From Cylicocyclus nassatus (taxonomy: Eukaryota > Nematoda > Chromadorea > Rhabditida > Strongylidae): a DNA stretch of 64,000 nucleotides. Positions 18,540 through 26,493 of the stretch are shown piece after piece. Location: contig CATQJL010000338.1 of assembly GCA_958299035.1 (NCBI GenBank), forward strand, positions 57,892-121,891. Reading direction: 5' to 3'. A program made the position numbers and the translations under genes. Numbering within the stretch: the stretch's first letter is position 1; each line of letters opens with the position of its first letter. Under the pieces are notes generated by a model. The model searched no databases, was not told the origin of the DNA, and worked only from the letters and a program-made list of their open reading frames with translations.

Positions 18540-19451
18540 TCATTGGTCGCCGTCGTCGAATTTTGACAACTGAACGGCGTAACTTTCGGCGAGTGCCTTG
18601 ATGAACAACTCGGCGCTCTGTTTCCGTGTCATTTCTGTGTTTGTGTGGCAGTAAATCTGAATAGTGTCCTTCAGTTCGTCAATGACCGACACCTGAAGTT
18701 TCGGGCGTGTCTTGGTGGTGTTGGTCGCCAATATGCTGATATAGTCCGTGTGTTCCAATATGTTTAGGATTGCGTTCGCATCGTTGACGAGGGAGCGTAT
18801 GTTCAAGTCGCCCGTCGGCTTGTGGATGTAACTCTCTATGGCGTTTCTGTCACGTATTCCACGCTCGGGGAGAATGAGTTCGTACTTCTGCAAGTCTGAG
18901 AACGTCACGGCTTTCTTTTTGGCGAGCGGATGACCTTGACGCATAACAGCGCCGAGGCGGTATCGCATAATCGGCACGGAACGGCAGAAGTCGTGGATGC
19001 TTGTCGGCATCATCGAAATCATTATGTCAATCTCGCCGTTCCCGAGTTTCCTCAGCAGTTCGGGGAGGTTCTTGTAGTGGGCGTTCACCTTGACGGCGGG
19101 GTGCGCTTGCAGAAACTCAATCAGCACGGGGCGCACATACGGCTCAAGGCTGTACGTCAGCCCTATGTTCAGTTCACCGCCCAACTTTCCGCCCTTGACC
19201 GCCGAAATCGTGGTCAGACAATCCTCCATATCGTAGAGAACCCGTTTCGCCTTGGTCAGTATCTGCATTCCGTCGCTTGTCAGTTTCACGCTGTGGTGCG
19301 AGCGGTCGAACAGACGGATGCCCAACTCCTCCTCAAGGCTTTTTATCTGTTGCGACAATGCGCTCTGAGAGATACAGCACTGACGGGCGGTTTCCGTGAA
19401 CGAGAAAGTCGCCGATAAAGTCACGAAGTACCTTAGTTGCCTTATATCCAT
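18540..19451 (-). CDS. LysR-family transcriptional regulator (303 aa)
   Basis: Full-length LTTR. Residues 1-60 hold the winged HTH (LRYFVTLSATFSFTETARQCCISQSALSQQIKSLEEELGIRLFDR), followed by the linker helix and a two-lobe effector domain (GELNIGLTYSLEPY..). It is typical in length and intact, with composition like neighbouring phage genes. LysR proteins are rare on phages; it may reprogramme a host operon or control a neighbouring gene. No inducer can be read from the sequence. It starts 180 nt from a plus-strand class A promoter, leaving a divergent control region where LTTRs often bind. Confidence 0.9.
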   Translation of the reverse strand: MDIRQLRYFVTLSATFSFTETARQCCISQSALSQQIKSLEEELGIRLFDRSHHSVKLTSDGMQILTKAKRVLYDMEDCLTTISAVKGGKLGGELNIGLTYSLEPYVRPVLIEFLQAHPAVKVNAHYKNLPELLRKLGNGEIDIMISMMPTSIHDFCRSVPIMRYRLGAVMRQGHPLAKKKAVTFSDLQKYELILPERGIRDRNAIESYIHKPTGDLNIRSLVNDANAILNILEHTDYISILATNTTKTRPKLQVSVIDELKDTIQIYCHTNTEMTRKQSAELFIKALAESYAVQLSKFDDGDQ

Positions 19452-19569
19452 TTCGTCTTGTGTTTAATTTGGTTTGCGTTTGCGTTTGTGTCTTGCTTTC
19501 AGCGATTAAGACGACGCAAAGTAACGAAAAATAAATTAATTTCGTTTCGTTAACATTTATTAACACTTT

Positions 19570-19630
19570 ATTTTTGGATATATTAAAAACTTGAATTATA
19601 TTTGCAGTATCAAAAAAAACAGATACAGAA
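19570..19630 (+). promoter_or_regulatory. Class A phage promoter
   Basis: TTTGG, 19 nt, TATATTTGCAGTATCAAA (about 19600-19616). The first transcribed bases GTATC and a GATAC 10 nt later can form a short hairpin. It drives the 19.6-22.3 kb accessory operon. Confidence 0.75.
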
Positions 19631-19714
19631 ATGAGAACGAGTGACATAATAAAGCAATTTTAAATAATTGCAAGCACCTTGGGGCGTATTCCTCAGCCCC
19701 GTGACTGCTCAAAA

Positions 19715-19990
19715 ATGAGTGGGACGGACTTTCGGGCGTTGACCGACATTAACACCGCAAAGGCAAAGGCGGTCAGTATGGCGGAGTATCTGACCGAGTA
19801 CGGCGTGGCGGATGCCGTTCCTACCGACAAGATGCGGGACATCGTGCTTGAAGCCATATCGCAGACCTATGATTTGGTCAAAAGCGGTCAGCACGTCGGG
19901 GACATCGGCGACGACGGCACGGATGCAGAGGAAGACAACACCTCCTACGAGGTGTACGACAAAATACTAACAATGTTTAACCTTTCATAA
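19715..19990 (+). CDS. Small hypothetical protein (91 aa)
   Basis: Helical acidic protein, family unknown. ATG 19715 is used here. In the same frame an ATG at 19631, at the expected distance from the promoter, begins MRTSDIIKQF and then meets TAA at 19661-19663, after which the frame stays open into this gene. The annotated start may therefore be the second start of an interrupted longer protein. First gene of the accessory operon. Confidence 0.6.
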   Translation: MSGTDFRALTDINTAKAKAVSMAEYLTEYGVADAVPTDKMRDIVLEAISQTYDLVKSGQHVGDIGDDGTDAEEDNTSYEVYDKILTMFNLS

Positions 19991-19998
19991 TTAGACTT

Positions 19999-20295
19999 AT
20001 GAGCAACGAAACGACAATGGCACGACCAAGCAATCGGGTGGACTACGAAACCGCCCGTGCGCTCAAATTAATGGGGTTTCCGCAGTACCACATAGACCCC
20101 GACAAGCCAAGGGTTCACCGCTTGCGGATTAACGAGCCACATTACGTGACCATATACAATCAGAATATGATACACGAATACGTGGACGCTATTCATATCG
20201 GACACATTCACGGACACGACGTTATGTGCTACGCCCCGACACGAAAGGAGGCGGCGGAGTTCCTTTTGAACATCATCAACGAAAAAACCAACTAA
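19999..20295 (+). CDS. Small hypothetical protein (98 aa)
   Basis: No family recognised. It has His-rich patches (DAIHIGHIHGHDVMCYAP) that might bind metal, and ends in a helix (RKEAAEFLLNIINE). It is followed after 1 nt by the next gene, so the two are co-translated. Confidence 0.7.
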   Translation: MSNETTMARPSNRVDYETARALKLMGFPQYHIDPDKPRVHRLRINEPHYVTIYNQNMIHEYVDAIHIGHIHGHDVMCYAPTRKEAAEFLLNIINEKTN

Positions 20296-20296
20296 A

Positions 20297-20881
20297 ATGA
20301 GCAAAAACTACACAAGAGAAACAAAATGCAGTTGCAAGACGTGCTCATTCTGCACTAAGAGTGCGGACAAGCACTACTGCGAGGCTGAGAATGGCAACCC
20401 CTTCGTTCCTATCGCCGAGCCCGATATTTTTCAATGTGACGAATACGCCGACAAGCACGACACTGAGGAGAAACGCTACGCCGTGACCGCCCTTAGTGAG
20501 AAATTCAAGGGCGTGGAGGTCAATTACTACCCCGACTGCTTTGGCGTGTTCTATCCCAACGGCGATGAGGATAGTTATCCGTATTCATTCCCGTTGGATG
20601 CGCTCGCCGAGGATATAAGACAGAAGGCAGAGCCGAGAAACCCCGACGGCGGAGCGTGTGCGGTGGTCTTTGCGGGCAAGTGCGACAAGGGGTACTTTTA
20701 CAAGAGCGGGGATATTCCCGACTTCACTTCAACCCTCGGGTTGGTGAACCTATACCCCACCCCTCAGTCGTTGCTTTCTGCAATCAATGAGTGCGGACAC
20801 ACAAACCTCGGCACAATCGGGGCGTGGGTGGTTAAAGACACAATAAAAGTTGTAAAAGTAGAATTAAGGGAGGTGGAATAA
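20297..20881 (+). CDS. Cys-cluster protein (194 aa)
   Basis: The N-terminus has a probable zinc knuckle (CSCKTCSFC, then C38 and C57-type Cys). A beta-rich domain follows (VEVNYYPDCFGVFYPNGDEDSYPY) and then an AVVF..KGYFYKSGDIPDF element. The fold is unknown. The A of its TAA stop is the first base of the next ATG (20881). Confidence 0.65.
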   Translation: MSKNYTRETKCSCKTCSFCTKSADKHYCEAENGNPFVPIAEPDIFQCDEYADKHDTEEKRYAVTALSEKFKGVEVNYYPDCFGVFYPNGDEDSYPYSFPLDALAEDIRQKAEPRNPDGGACAVVFAGKCDKGYFYKSGDIPDFTSTLGLVNLYPTPQSLLSAINECGHTNLGTIGAWVVKDTIKVVKVELREVE

Positions 20882-21315
20882 TGGACAACAAGCAAAACGA
20901 AAAGACTTATAGGTTTGAACTCACCGAGGCGGAGTATCAGACCATATCCTCAGCCTTGCAGATAGCGGAGGACAACGCCGATGACATTGACGCATACGAT
21001 ATATGCATCAACGGCGAGGAATACTCACACTCGGACTTTGAGGAGGACTGCCACGATTTGAGGGAGTGGCTCGCCGACATTCACCCAAGCGAGGCGGAGT
21101 CAGTATGGCACGATACAAGCAACCCCGACGACAAGCCTGAGATTGCCAAAGATGAGGGCGGGGTTGATTGCCTTGTCGAATTTGGCACGGGAGAAATAAT
21201 AATAATGAATTCCTTGTTATTGGACGGCAAGCCTTTTTGGTGTGGCTGTACTTTGTGCGTGTTCGACGAGGTGAAACGTTGGGCGTATATAGCCGATATT
21301 GCGAAACTAAAATAA
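20881..21315 (+). CDS. Acidic hypothetical protein (144 aa)
   Basis: Very acidic N-terminal two thirds (DNADDIDAYDICING, DFEEDCHDLREW), possibly a nucleic-acid mimic, and a C-terminal CGCTLCVFDE piece. It has a Shine-Dalgarno GGAGG 6 nt before the start and overlaps the upstream stop by one base. Confidence 0.65.
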   Translation: MDNKQNEKTYRFELTEAEYQTISSALQIAEDNADDIDAYDICINGEEYSHSDFEEDCHDLREWLADIHPSEAESVWHDTSNPDDKPEIAKDEGGVDCLVEFGTGEIIIMNSLLLDGKPFWCGCTLCVFDEVKRWAYIADIAKLK

Positions 21316-21329
21316 AAGGGAGGAGTAAT

Positions 21330-21653
21330 ATGAGATTGTCGGAATTGAAAAGCAAATGCGAGGGGTGTGTGCGCCGTGAGGAGTGCGACCTCTGCAACCG
21401 AAAGACGGGGGACGGGTGCGGTTATTGGCACGGCGACGAGTCGAAACTGAACCGCTTTATCTACTACATAGACACCAACGACGAGGATGAGACCGAGGTT
21501 GCCCGTATGGGCGGTTTCTTTACTCTGACGGAATGCGTCAAGGACTTGAACGCCGACAAGCGACTGACGGCGGACACCCACGGCACTATTGAGGAGTACG
21601 ACCCGAACGGCGAATGCGTCGCAATGTTTGACGAATACGGGGAGGAGTTATGA
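21330..21653 (+). CDS. Cys-rich small protein (107 aa)
   Basis: N-terminal cysteine cluster (CEGCVRREECDLCNRKTGDGC), probably a zinc or Fe-S site, then a short beta-rich tail. ATG 21330 is supported by GGGAGGAG 7 nt upstream. Its stop overlaps the next start (ATGA). Confidence 0.65.
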   Translation: MRLSELKSKCEGCVRREECDLCNRKTGDGCGYWHGDESKLNRFIYYIDTNDEDETEVARMGGFFTLTECVKDLNADKRLTADTHGTIEEYDPNGECVAMFDEYGEEL

Positions 21654-21865
21654 CACTTGACTGCGCCAAACACTGCCTCCACGTCAAGACGTGCCGAGCC
21701 CTTGGACTGAGCCTCGCAATCTGTCGGCGGTTTGTTCCGAACGTGGGCAACGCCGACACCGACGAGGAGAACGATATTTTAGCCAAGCACCTCTTGGGTA
21801 TGGCTGATAGAATAAAAACCAACACCGAAAACGAAAACGAAAACAACGCAGAAAATGAAATATAA
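21650..21865 (+). CDS. Cys-rich small protein (71 aa)
   Basis: Short protein with C..C..C..C spacing in its first 26 residues (LDCAKHCLHVKTCRALG) and a repetitive NENENENN C-terminus. It overlaps both neighbours by a few bases. Confidence 0.6.
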   Translation: MTLDCAKHCLHVKTCRALGLSLAICRRFVPNVGNADTDEENDILAKHLLGMADRIKTNTENENENNAENEI

Positions 21866-22319
21866 CACCGAGCAAAAGGAAATTGTGGCGCTTTGCCGTC
21901 GCTTTCAAAAAGTCAAATACGAATTCGACACCATAGGGGCGAAACCCGTCGTCCGTCTTTACATTGCCCCGAATTGGGATAGGGACGACTTCGTGCCGTA
22001 TGACGGGGTGGAGGATTGGCTGAAAAGCCACGCCGAGCCAAAGACCGGGCGAGGCAAGGGCAGACCAAAGACACCGGGCAGACGCATCAAGCGCCTTATC
22101 TCATTGTCAGAGGAGGCGGACTCACGTCTTGACACATTGGCGAAACGCCTCGGGGAGAACCGAAGCAAGGCGGTGGAGTTGGCGGTAACTTTCGTTACAA
22201 ACCGAAAGCATCCGTGTATGAACATCTGCAATGAGTGTGTGTTTGAGAACACCCCTTATTGCGACTCTGACAGAACGCCCGAAAGCCATTTCGTCGGAAC
22301 ATTAAGCGGTGAGAGATAA
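21855..22319 (+). CDS. Ribbon-helix-helix-like protein (154 aa)
   Basis: Basic GRGKGRPKTPGRR linker (residues 63-77), then RLISLSEEADSRLDTLAKRLGENRSKAVELAV, which fits a ribbon-helix-helix DNA-binding fold, then a Cys-rich tail (CNECVFENTPYC). The domain order resembles the 184-aa protein at 37915-38469, a likely paralogue. Last gene of the operon, with a terminator after it. Possible repressor. Confidence 0.6.
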   Translation: MKYNTEQKEIVALCRRFQKVKYEFDTIGAKPVVRLYIAPNWDRDDFVPYDGVEDWLKSHAEPKTGRGKGRPKTPGRRIKRLISLSEEADSRLDTLAKRLGENRSKAVELAVTFVTNRKHPCMNICNECVFENTPYCDSDRTPESHFVGTLSGER

Positions 22320-22320
22320 A

Positions 22321-22363
22321 AAAACGGGGTCGGCTGAAATTCAGTCAATCCCGTTTTTTTTGT
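22321..22363 (+). terminator. Terminator
   Basis: AACGGGG and CCCGTT arms enclose a GGCTGAAATTCAGTC inner hairpin, followed by eight T. Confidence 0.85.
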
Positions 22364-22380
22364 GTTTTTTTTTCAAGTGT

Positions 22381-22653
22381 TCACCAAGGCAAGCCATCGG
22401 TTGTTCCGTGGTATTGGGTGGTGTTTTGTCCTTGGTGTGTCTTAAAATACTCGTCGTATGCCTTGCTCCGCTCAATCTGCTCGGCAAGGGTCAGCCATTC
22501 CCCCTCACCCTCCAAAAAGTCGTAAGTTGCCCCACAATTCGGGCAGACATCGAACTCCTCGGCGGGACACCAAGCGCCCTCCTCAATTCTGAAAACCTTG
22601 CAGTCCATCAGAGTTCCGCAGAACTTGCACTTCTTTCCTTTATTTTCTTTCAT
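22381..22653 (-). CDS. Zinc-ribbon small protein (90 aa)
   Basis: Two CxxC knuckles (CKFCG at residues 9-13, CPNCG near 37-41) make a zinc ribbon similar to YgiT-like or topoisomerase-type ribbons. The rest is helical. It is the last gene of a minus operon that begins near 23240. Confidence 0.7.
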   Translation of the reverse strand: MKENKGKKCKFCGTLMDCKVFRIEEGAWCPAEEFDVCPNCGATYDFLEGEGEWLTLAEQIERSKAYDEYFKTHQGQNTTQYHGTTDGLPW

Positions 22654-22691
22654 TCTTTTGTGTTTTTTAGGGTAAATTTTTATTTTGTTTT

Positions 22692-22943
22692 CTAACGTCT
22701 GCTACGTTTTTTAATGTTTTCTTTTGCCACCTCCTCTTGGTGCGCTATACGTTTTGCGAGGTTCTTTGGGTTCATTCGCTTTATTGCGTCCTCGGTCATA
22801 TTAAAACAAGGTGCAAGGGCGCAAAGGTTCGCCTCTGACGGGTTTTTGCGGTAGTTAGCGATTGCCACCAACGTCTGCTCGCAAACATAAATCGTCCCCA
22901 TCCAAGGGTTCGGCATTTGTCTTTCTTTTTCTTTTTTTCTCAT
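22692..22943 (-). CDS. Small basic hypothetical protein (83 aa)
   Basis: Basic at both ends (MRKKEKER, NIKKRSRR) with a helical middle. Family not recognised. The start follows the common AAAGTTTTACCC leader. Confidence 0.65.
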   Translation of the reverse strand: MRKKEKERQMPNPWMGTIYVCEQTLVAIANYRKNPSEANLCALAPCFNMTEDAIKRMNPKNLAKRIAHQEEVAKENIKKRSRR

Positions 22944-22967
22944 TGCTTTTATTTTTAGGGTAAAACT

Positions 22968-23240
22968 TTATCCACGTTTTTGCAAATCCTTGATACAGTA
23001 AGCAAAACAGCCGTAAGTTTCAAAACGACCATCCGCTCCAACGACATCAAAAAAATCACTTTTGCCGTCCCAATTAACGCCACGCATACCCAACTTTTGG
23101 GCGTATTTTACAAGGGTGTTGTAATGGCTTGTATTTTCGGCAATTTCAGCTTGTCGTTTTTGCTCTTCACGCCTTGCATTTTCGGCGTTTCGTGCCTTGA
23201 TGAAGGCGTCGTCCGCCTTTTTTAATATATCGTAAATCAT
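22968..23240 (-). CDS. Small hypothetical protein (90 aa)
   Basis: Amphipathic N-terminal helix rich in A, R and E, then KLGMRGVNWDGKSDFFDVVGADGRFETYG, a compact beta part. It is led by AAGTTTAACCC. Function unknown. Confidence 0.65.
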   Translation of the reverse strand: MIYDILKKADDAFIKARNAENARREEQKRQAEIAENTSHYNTLVKYAQKLGMRGVNWDGKSDFFDVVGADGRFETYGCFAYCIKDLQKRG

Positions 23241-23261
23241 AATTATTTTGTTTTTAGGGTT

Positions 23262-23300
23262 AAACTTTTAAAAAAGTGGCAAGGGCGCTTCTCCTTGCCA
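23262..23300 (-). promoter_or_regulatory. Terminator-like hairpin in 5' leader (possible attenuator)
   Basis: On the minus strand GTGGCAAGG-N8-CCTTGCCAC is followed by TTTTT and then at once by the AAGTTTAACCC leader of the gene at 23240. A strong stem plus U-run between promoter and start suggests attenuation. The remainder of 23301-23457 is AT-rich with no gene seen. Confidence 0.6.
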
Positions 23301-23457
23301 CGGGGGTTGATTGATAGCACTTCTATTTCTAATCTTTCAACACCCAAAATTATAAATATTTTTTAGTATTGCCAAATAAATAATGTTAAAAAATGTTAAT
23401 GAAAAATCTTTTTTTTCGGATGCTGATTGTAGCCAACTCTGCCGAAACGGCAAGCAA

Positions 23458-23489
23458 CAAAAAAAAGGTGGCTGAGTTCTCAACCACCT
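23458..23489 (-). terminator. Terminator of the lipoprotein operon
   Basis: Minus strand AGGTGGTTGAG-AA-CTCAGCCACCT followed by nine T. Confidence 0.85.
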
Positions 23490-23549
23490 GCAAGGTGCGG
23501 AATTGCTTCCCACCCGTTACGCTCTCCCGTTGTCGGTTGCGCTGAGTCT

Positions 23550-23843
23550 TTACTGATTGTCCCCATAGCGTCGCCCGGTCGTTCGGAGCGTTCCGTCGGC
23601 GTTGTAGCGTGGGGTAATGGCATAGTCGTAGTTCTGTCTGACGATAAGATACTCAACCCCCGTCTCGTTGTCTATGAGAACGTGGACTTCGGGGGTTGAT
23701 ATTCCGCCGTTGGTCGTGAACTTGGTGTCCGTCGGGGGCGTCAGTGTGTATCGGTTGCAGTCCTTGTATGAGCAACCGCCGAAAAATACGGAAACCGCCC
23801 AAAGGAACACGGCGGTGATGATTGTCGCTGAAATCCTTTTCAT
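23550..23843 (-). CDS. DUF6440-like lipoprotein (97 aa)
   Basis: Signal peptide with lipobox (FFGGC, Cys 24), so it is exported and lipid-anchored. The mature part carries HVLIDNETGVEYLIV..ITPRYNADG, the DUF6440 pattern found in many Gram-positive and phage proteins. It may act at the cell envelope, for example in superinfection exclusion; that role is an inference. Confidence 0.75.
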   Translation of the reverse strand: MKRISATIITAVFLWAVSVFFGGCSYKDCNRYTLTPPTDTKFTTNGGISTPEVHVLIDNETGVEYLIVRQNYDYAITPRYNADGTLRTTGRRYGDNQ

Positions 23844-23973
23844 TGTGCGTGCGTGTCTGTTTTTTTTTGTGATTTAAAAAAAATACGCCCTTGGGGTCTG
23901 CGTCCATTCCTTACGGGCGTGTCGGCAAGTAGGTTCAGCCACGTTAGCCCCCTTGCTTGCCCTTTGTGTCTGT

Positions 23974-24381
23974 CTACTCGTTTGGCACTACCGCCTTCTT
24001 TTCGGCGAGTTTCTGATTGTGCCAAATATCGAAATCACCACTATAAAAGTGGATTGCGCCATCCTCGGTGGTGATTATACCGCTCTCAAGCGTCGCTATC
24101 GCCTTGGGGAGGTGCGTGTATGTGCTTTCGTTTTTAGTATTAACGCCGTTAATACTAAGCAAATACACCTCGCCGCTTTTGGTAACGTACCAATGCATAG
24201 GCATCTGCTCGGTGCGTTGTGTGCTATCGTTGACGGCATTGCCGTTGCCGTCTATACCGACGAGGCGGTAGTGCCACGCCGTAACGGCGGTGGTGTGGAC
24301 AAACTCGCCCGTAGGGGCGCACCCACTAAACATTGCGCTGAGGGCAATCAGCAGACCCCCAAAGAATCCCAATCTTTTCAT
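23974..24381 (-). CDS. Phage lipoprotein (135 aa)
   Basis: Signal peptide with lipobox (MFSGC, Cys 21). The mature domain is beta-rich (TAWHYRLVGIDGNGNAV, MHWYVTKSGEVYLLSI). It overlaps the upstream Cys-rich gene by 4 nt. The neighbouring gene also encodes a lipoprotein, so together they form an envelope-modifying pair. Confidence 0.75.
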   Translation of the reverse strand: MKRLGFFGGLLIALSAMFSGCAPTGEFVHTTAVTAWHYRLVGIDGNGNAVNDSTQRTEQMPMHWYVTKSGEVYLLSINGVNTKNESTYTHLPKAIATLESGIITTEDGAIHFYSGDFDIWHNQKLAEKKAVVPNE

Positions 24382-24581
24382 TTTGCTTGTGTCGTTTTGA
24401 ATCTGACACCCTCACCGCAAACCGCACCGCAAATATACCCCGAGAAGGGACATTTTGCGCACTTGTACGGCATAGGCAGACCCGTGGCGACCCGTACGAC
24501 ACACGTGCCGTCCGTCAGCGTCAGCGGTTTCTCACCACACGCCCGAAGCCTCTGTCTGTCTATTTCGGAAAGCGTCTTCAT
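24378..24581 (-). CDS. Four-Cys small protein (67 aa)
   Basis: C-terminal CAKCPFSGYICGAVC looks like a metal-binding or disulphide knot. First gene of the operon, driven by the class A promoter at 24601-24640. Confidence 0.65.
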   Translation of the reverse strand: MKTLSEIDRQRLRACGEKPLTLTDGTCVVRVATGLPMPYKCAKCPFSGYICGAVCGEGVRFKTTQAK

Positions 24582-24600
24582 CGTGTTAAATAATAAAGTT

Positions 24601-24768
24601 AATTTTGATACTGCAAATATAAATCAAAATATTGATATTTCAAAGCAAATTAACATATTTTAAGGCGTTTTAACATTCTAATTTTCAATTAACATTTTTT
24701 AACAAAAATAAACTTGAAAAAATTTTGCAGTTTCAAAAACTTGAAATATTTTTGCGTTGTCAAACTTT
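24601..24768. promoter_or_regulatory. Divergent class A promoters
   Basis: Minus: GATTTATATTTGCAGTATCAAA (RC of about 24605-24632). Plus: CTTGAAATATTTTTGCGTTGTC (about 24742-24763). Both are followed by the gene starts at 24581 and 24784. Confidence 0.75.
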
Positions 24769-24783
24769 AAAACACGTAAGAAA

Positions 24784-24957
24784 ATGGATTTGTTAACAGC
24801 ATTTTTCGGCGTATCATTCGCCGACATCACAGAAGCCTTTGAGTGGGCGGCTAAGGTAGTAGGAGGTACGGGCAGTATATGGTTTGTTGCGTCCGTGGGC
24901 AAATGGTTTGTCCGCAAGCGTGACGACAATCAGCCTGACAACCCAAATATAAACTAA
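24784..24957 (+). CDS. Small membrane protein (57 aa)
   Basis: Hydrophobic segment around GGTGSIWFVASVGKWFV, basic KRDD tail. One weak transmembrane or membrane-associated helix. Start at 24784, at the usual distance from the promoter. Confidence 0.6.
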   Translation: MDLLTAFFGVSFADITEAFEWAAKVVGGTGSIWFVASVGKWFVRKRDDNQPDNPNIN

Positions 24958-24972
24958 AAAAAGGAGGTGAAT

Positions 24973-25167
24973 ATGGCAACCAACACAACAACATTTAACG
25001 GCGTTACTTGGGACTCTCAAGACCTTATCTCGGCTAAAAATGCCGTGAGAGTCCTTTCGGTCAACGGCACACCCGACGACGTTATCCTTGACCTTGAGAA
25101 TATGGGACTATTCGGCAATCTCAACGTTTCGGCGGTGCTTGACGAACTCAACGGCGACAATCAGTAG
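24973..25167 (+). CDS. Small hypothetical protein (64 aa)
   Basis: Strong Shine-Dalgarno (AAGGAGGTGA). Asp/Asn-rich, family unknown. It ends in TAG at 25165, after which a second open frame continues one base off, so it may be the first half of a frameshifted product. Confidence 0.65.
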   Translation: MATNTTTFNGVTWDSQDLISAKNAVRVLSVNGTPDDVILDLENMGLFGNLNVSAVLDELNGDNQ

Positions 25168-25273
25168 TATAAACAACGACCGCTCCGACAAGAACGGTTG
25201 GGCGCTCATTGACGACCTCGGAATTGAGTACCCGTATGAGGAGTGGGCAGACCTCGCAAACATTGATTTATAA
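25088..25273 (+). CDS. Overlapping ORF, start uncertain (up to 61 aa)
   Basis: The frame SINNDRSDKNGWALIDDLGIEYPYEEWADLANIDL has clear coding bias from about 25166 on, but the only ATG in frame is at 25088, inside the upstream gene and read there with poor codon bias. A +1 shift at the upstream stop (CAG TAG T) would append these 35 residues to the 64-aa protein. Confidence 0.45.
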   Translation: MTLRIWDYSAISTFRRCLTNSTATISSINNDRSDKNGWALIDDLGIEYPYEEWADLANIDL

Positions 25274-25293
25274 ACCAATAATTTTTTTTACCA

Positions 25294-25719
25294 ATGAACG
25301 AAGCAACACTTACGGGCAACGTCGGCAACATTGAAACCAAGGAATTTAACGGCGGTACATTCGTCGTTAATTTCAGCCTTGCCGAGCAATACCGCAAAAA
25401 GAACGGCGACAAATGGGACAAAGAAACACGCTGGCACGACTGCAAGGCGTGGAACTCCAAGTTCGCCAAGGAATATGTAGGCAAGGGTGACCAAGTTATC
25501 ATCCACGGCTCTTTGGAGTACGACGAGTACACCGACAAGAACGGCAACAAGGTCAAGAGGGCGTTCATCAACGTCCGCACCCTTGAAAAGGGCGCAAGCA
25601 AGAACAACGCCGACGGAAACGGCGGAACCAACGGCAATAGTGCCACACAACCATCGGCTCAGACCGCAAGCGCACCCGCTCAGCAGTCTGTCCCCGAAAC
25701 TGACGAACTCCCATTCTAA
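25294..25719 (+). CDS. ssb: Single-stranded DNA-binding protein (141 aa)
   Basis: OB-fold at residues 1-105 (LTGNVGNIETKEFNGGTFVVNFSLA.., RWHDCKAWNSKFAKEYVGKGDQVIIHGSL), Gly/Asn/Gln linker, and the acidic tip TDELPF that recruits partner proteins. It coats ssDNA during phage replication. Next to it lie small unknown genes and then the lysis genes. Confidence 0.93.
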   Translation: MNEATLTGNVGNIETKEFNGGTFVVNFSLAEQYRKKNGDKWDKETRWHDCKAWNSKFAKEYVGKGDQVIIHGSLEYDEYTDKNGNKVKRAFINVRTLEKGASKNNADGNGGTNGNSATQPSAQTASAPAQQSVPETDELPF

Positions 25720-25726
25720 TTCCGAA

Positions 25727-26161
25727 ATGGCAAGCAACGAAAAAAAGGATTTGACCTCGGCGATTAAGTTCGCCGAGTCTATCTGCAAAGACAACAAAAC
25801 CCCCGCCCTCTTTTATGTTGACGGCGTGGCGGTGGTACTGACGGGCGACCACAAGCGCATATTTGAGGGGTTGGTGACATCCTATTTATTCAAGTCAAAG
25901 GATACTTGGAACTTGAGGCAGAACCTCGCCGCCTATCAGATTATGCACGACCCTCAGAACCTCGCCGAGTTTCTCGGTGAACTAAGCAGAAGTGGTGTCG
26001 CAAGCATACACCACAACGACAAGGCGGATGCAGTTCCCGACGGCATAGACGAGATAATGGACTGCCTTACCGACATCGCCGACAATCAAGAGGCGATTTA
26101 CAAGGTACGGGACTTCTGCAAAAAACTGATTACAGAAAATGCAAACACCAACACCAACTAA
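25727..26161 (+). CDS. Hypothetical protein (144 aa)
   Basis: Directly after ssb (7 nt). Beta-strand pair at ALFYVDGVAVVLTGDHKRIFEG, then helical. Family unknown. Given its place it may take part in DNA metabolism; no catalytic motif is seen. Confidence 0.7.
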   Translation: MASNEKKDLTSAIKFAESICKDNKTPALFYVDGVAVVLTGDHKRIFEGLVTSYLFKSKDTWNLRQNLAAYQIMHDPQNLAEFLGELSRSGVASIHHNDKADAVPDGIDEIMDCLTDIADNQEAIYKVRDFCKKLITENANTNTN

Positions 26162-26492
26162 AGGGGCGAGCGTTTCCGCCTGCCTTGACAAGTTTCGGCA
26201 ACTATACGCCTTCATTATGGGCGGTCTGCTGAAATCCTACGTCGGCAACGACCCCGACGCTTGGTGGGCGGAGATTACCCGTCTGAATGAGTTCAAGACA
26301 CGCTTCGACGAGGCGCACGTCTTGGCGGTTCAGAACGAGGAGGCGTACGGTCTTATGACACCCGAGGAGCAAAAGGAACTCGGCAACCCCTCCGACATTC
26401 TGAAACAGATAAACAACGAACTTGTGGACTTCGCCGACGGCGCTTATTACCACGGGCGAGTCCCGATGTTAAAAACTTTTAAAATTTCTTAA
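26139..26492 (+). CDS. Hypothetical protein (117 aa)
   Basis: Largely helical (LTPEEQKELGNPSDILKQINNELVDFA). It overlaps the upstream gene by 23 nt, which indicates translational coupling. Family unknown. Confidence 0.7.
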   Translation: MQTPTPTKGASVSACLDKFRQLYAFIMGGLLKSYVGNDPDAWWAEITRLNEFKTRFDEAHVLAVQNEEAYGLMTPEEQKELGNPSDILKQINNELVDFADGAYYHGRVPMLKTFKIS

Positions 26493-26493
26493 A

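Noticed and set aside
18505..18540. 18-bp direct repeat as an attachment site
   Set aside because: Two adjacent tandem copies, no integrase in the window, no tRNA overlap; more likely slippage near the LysR 3' end.
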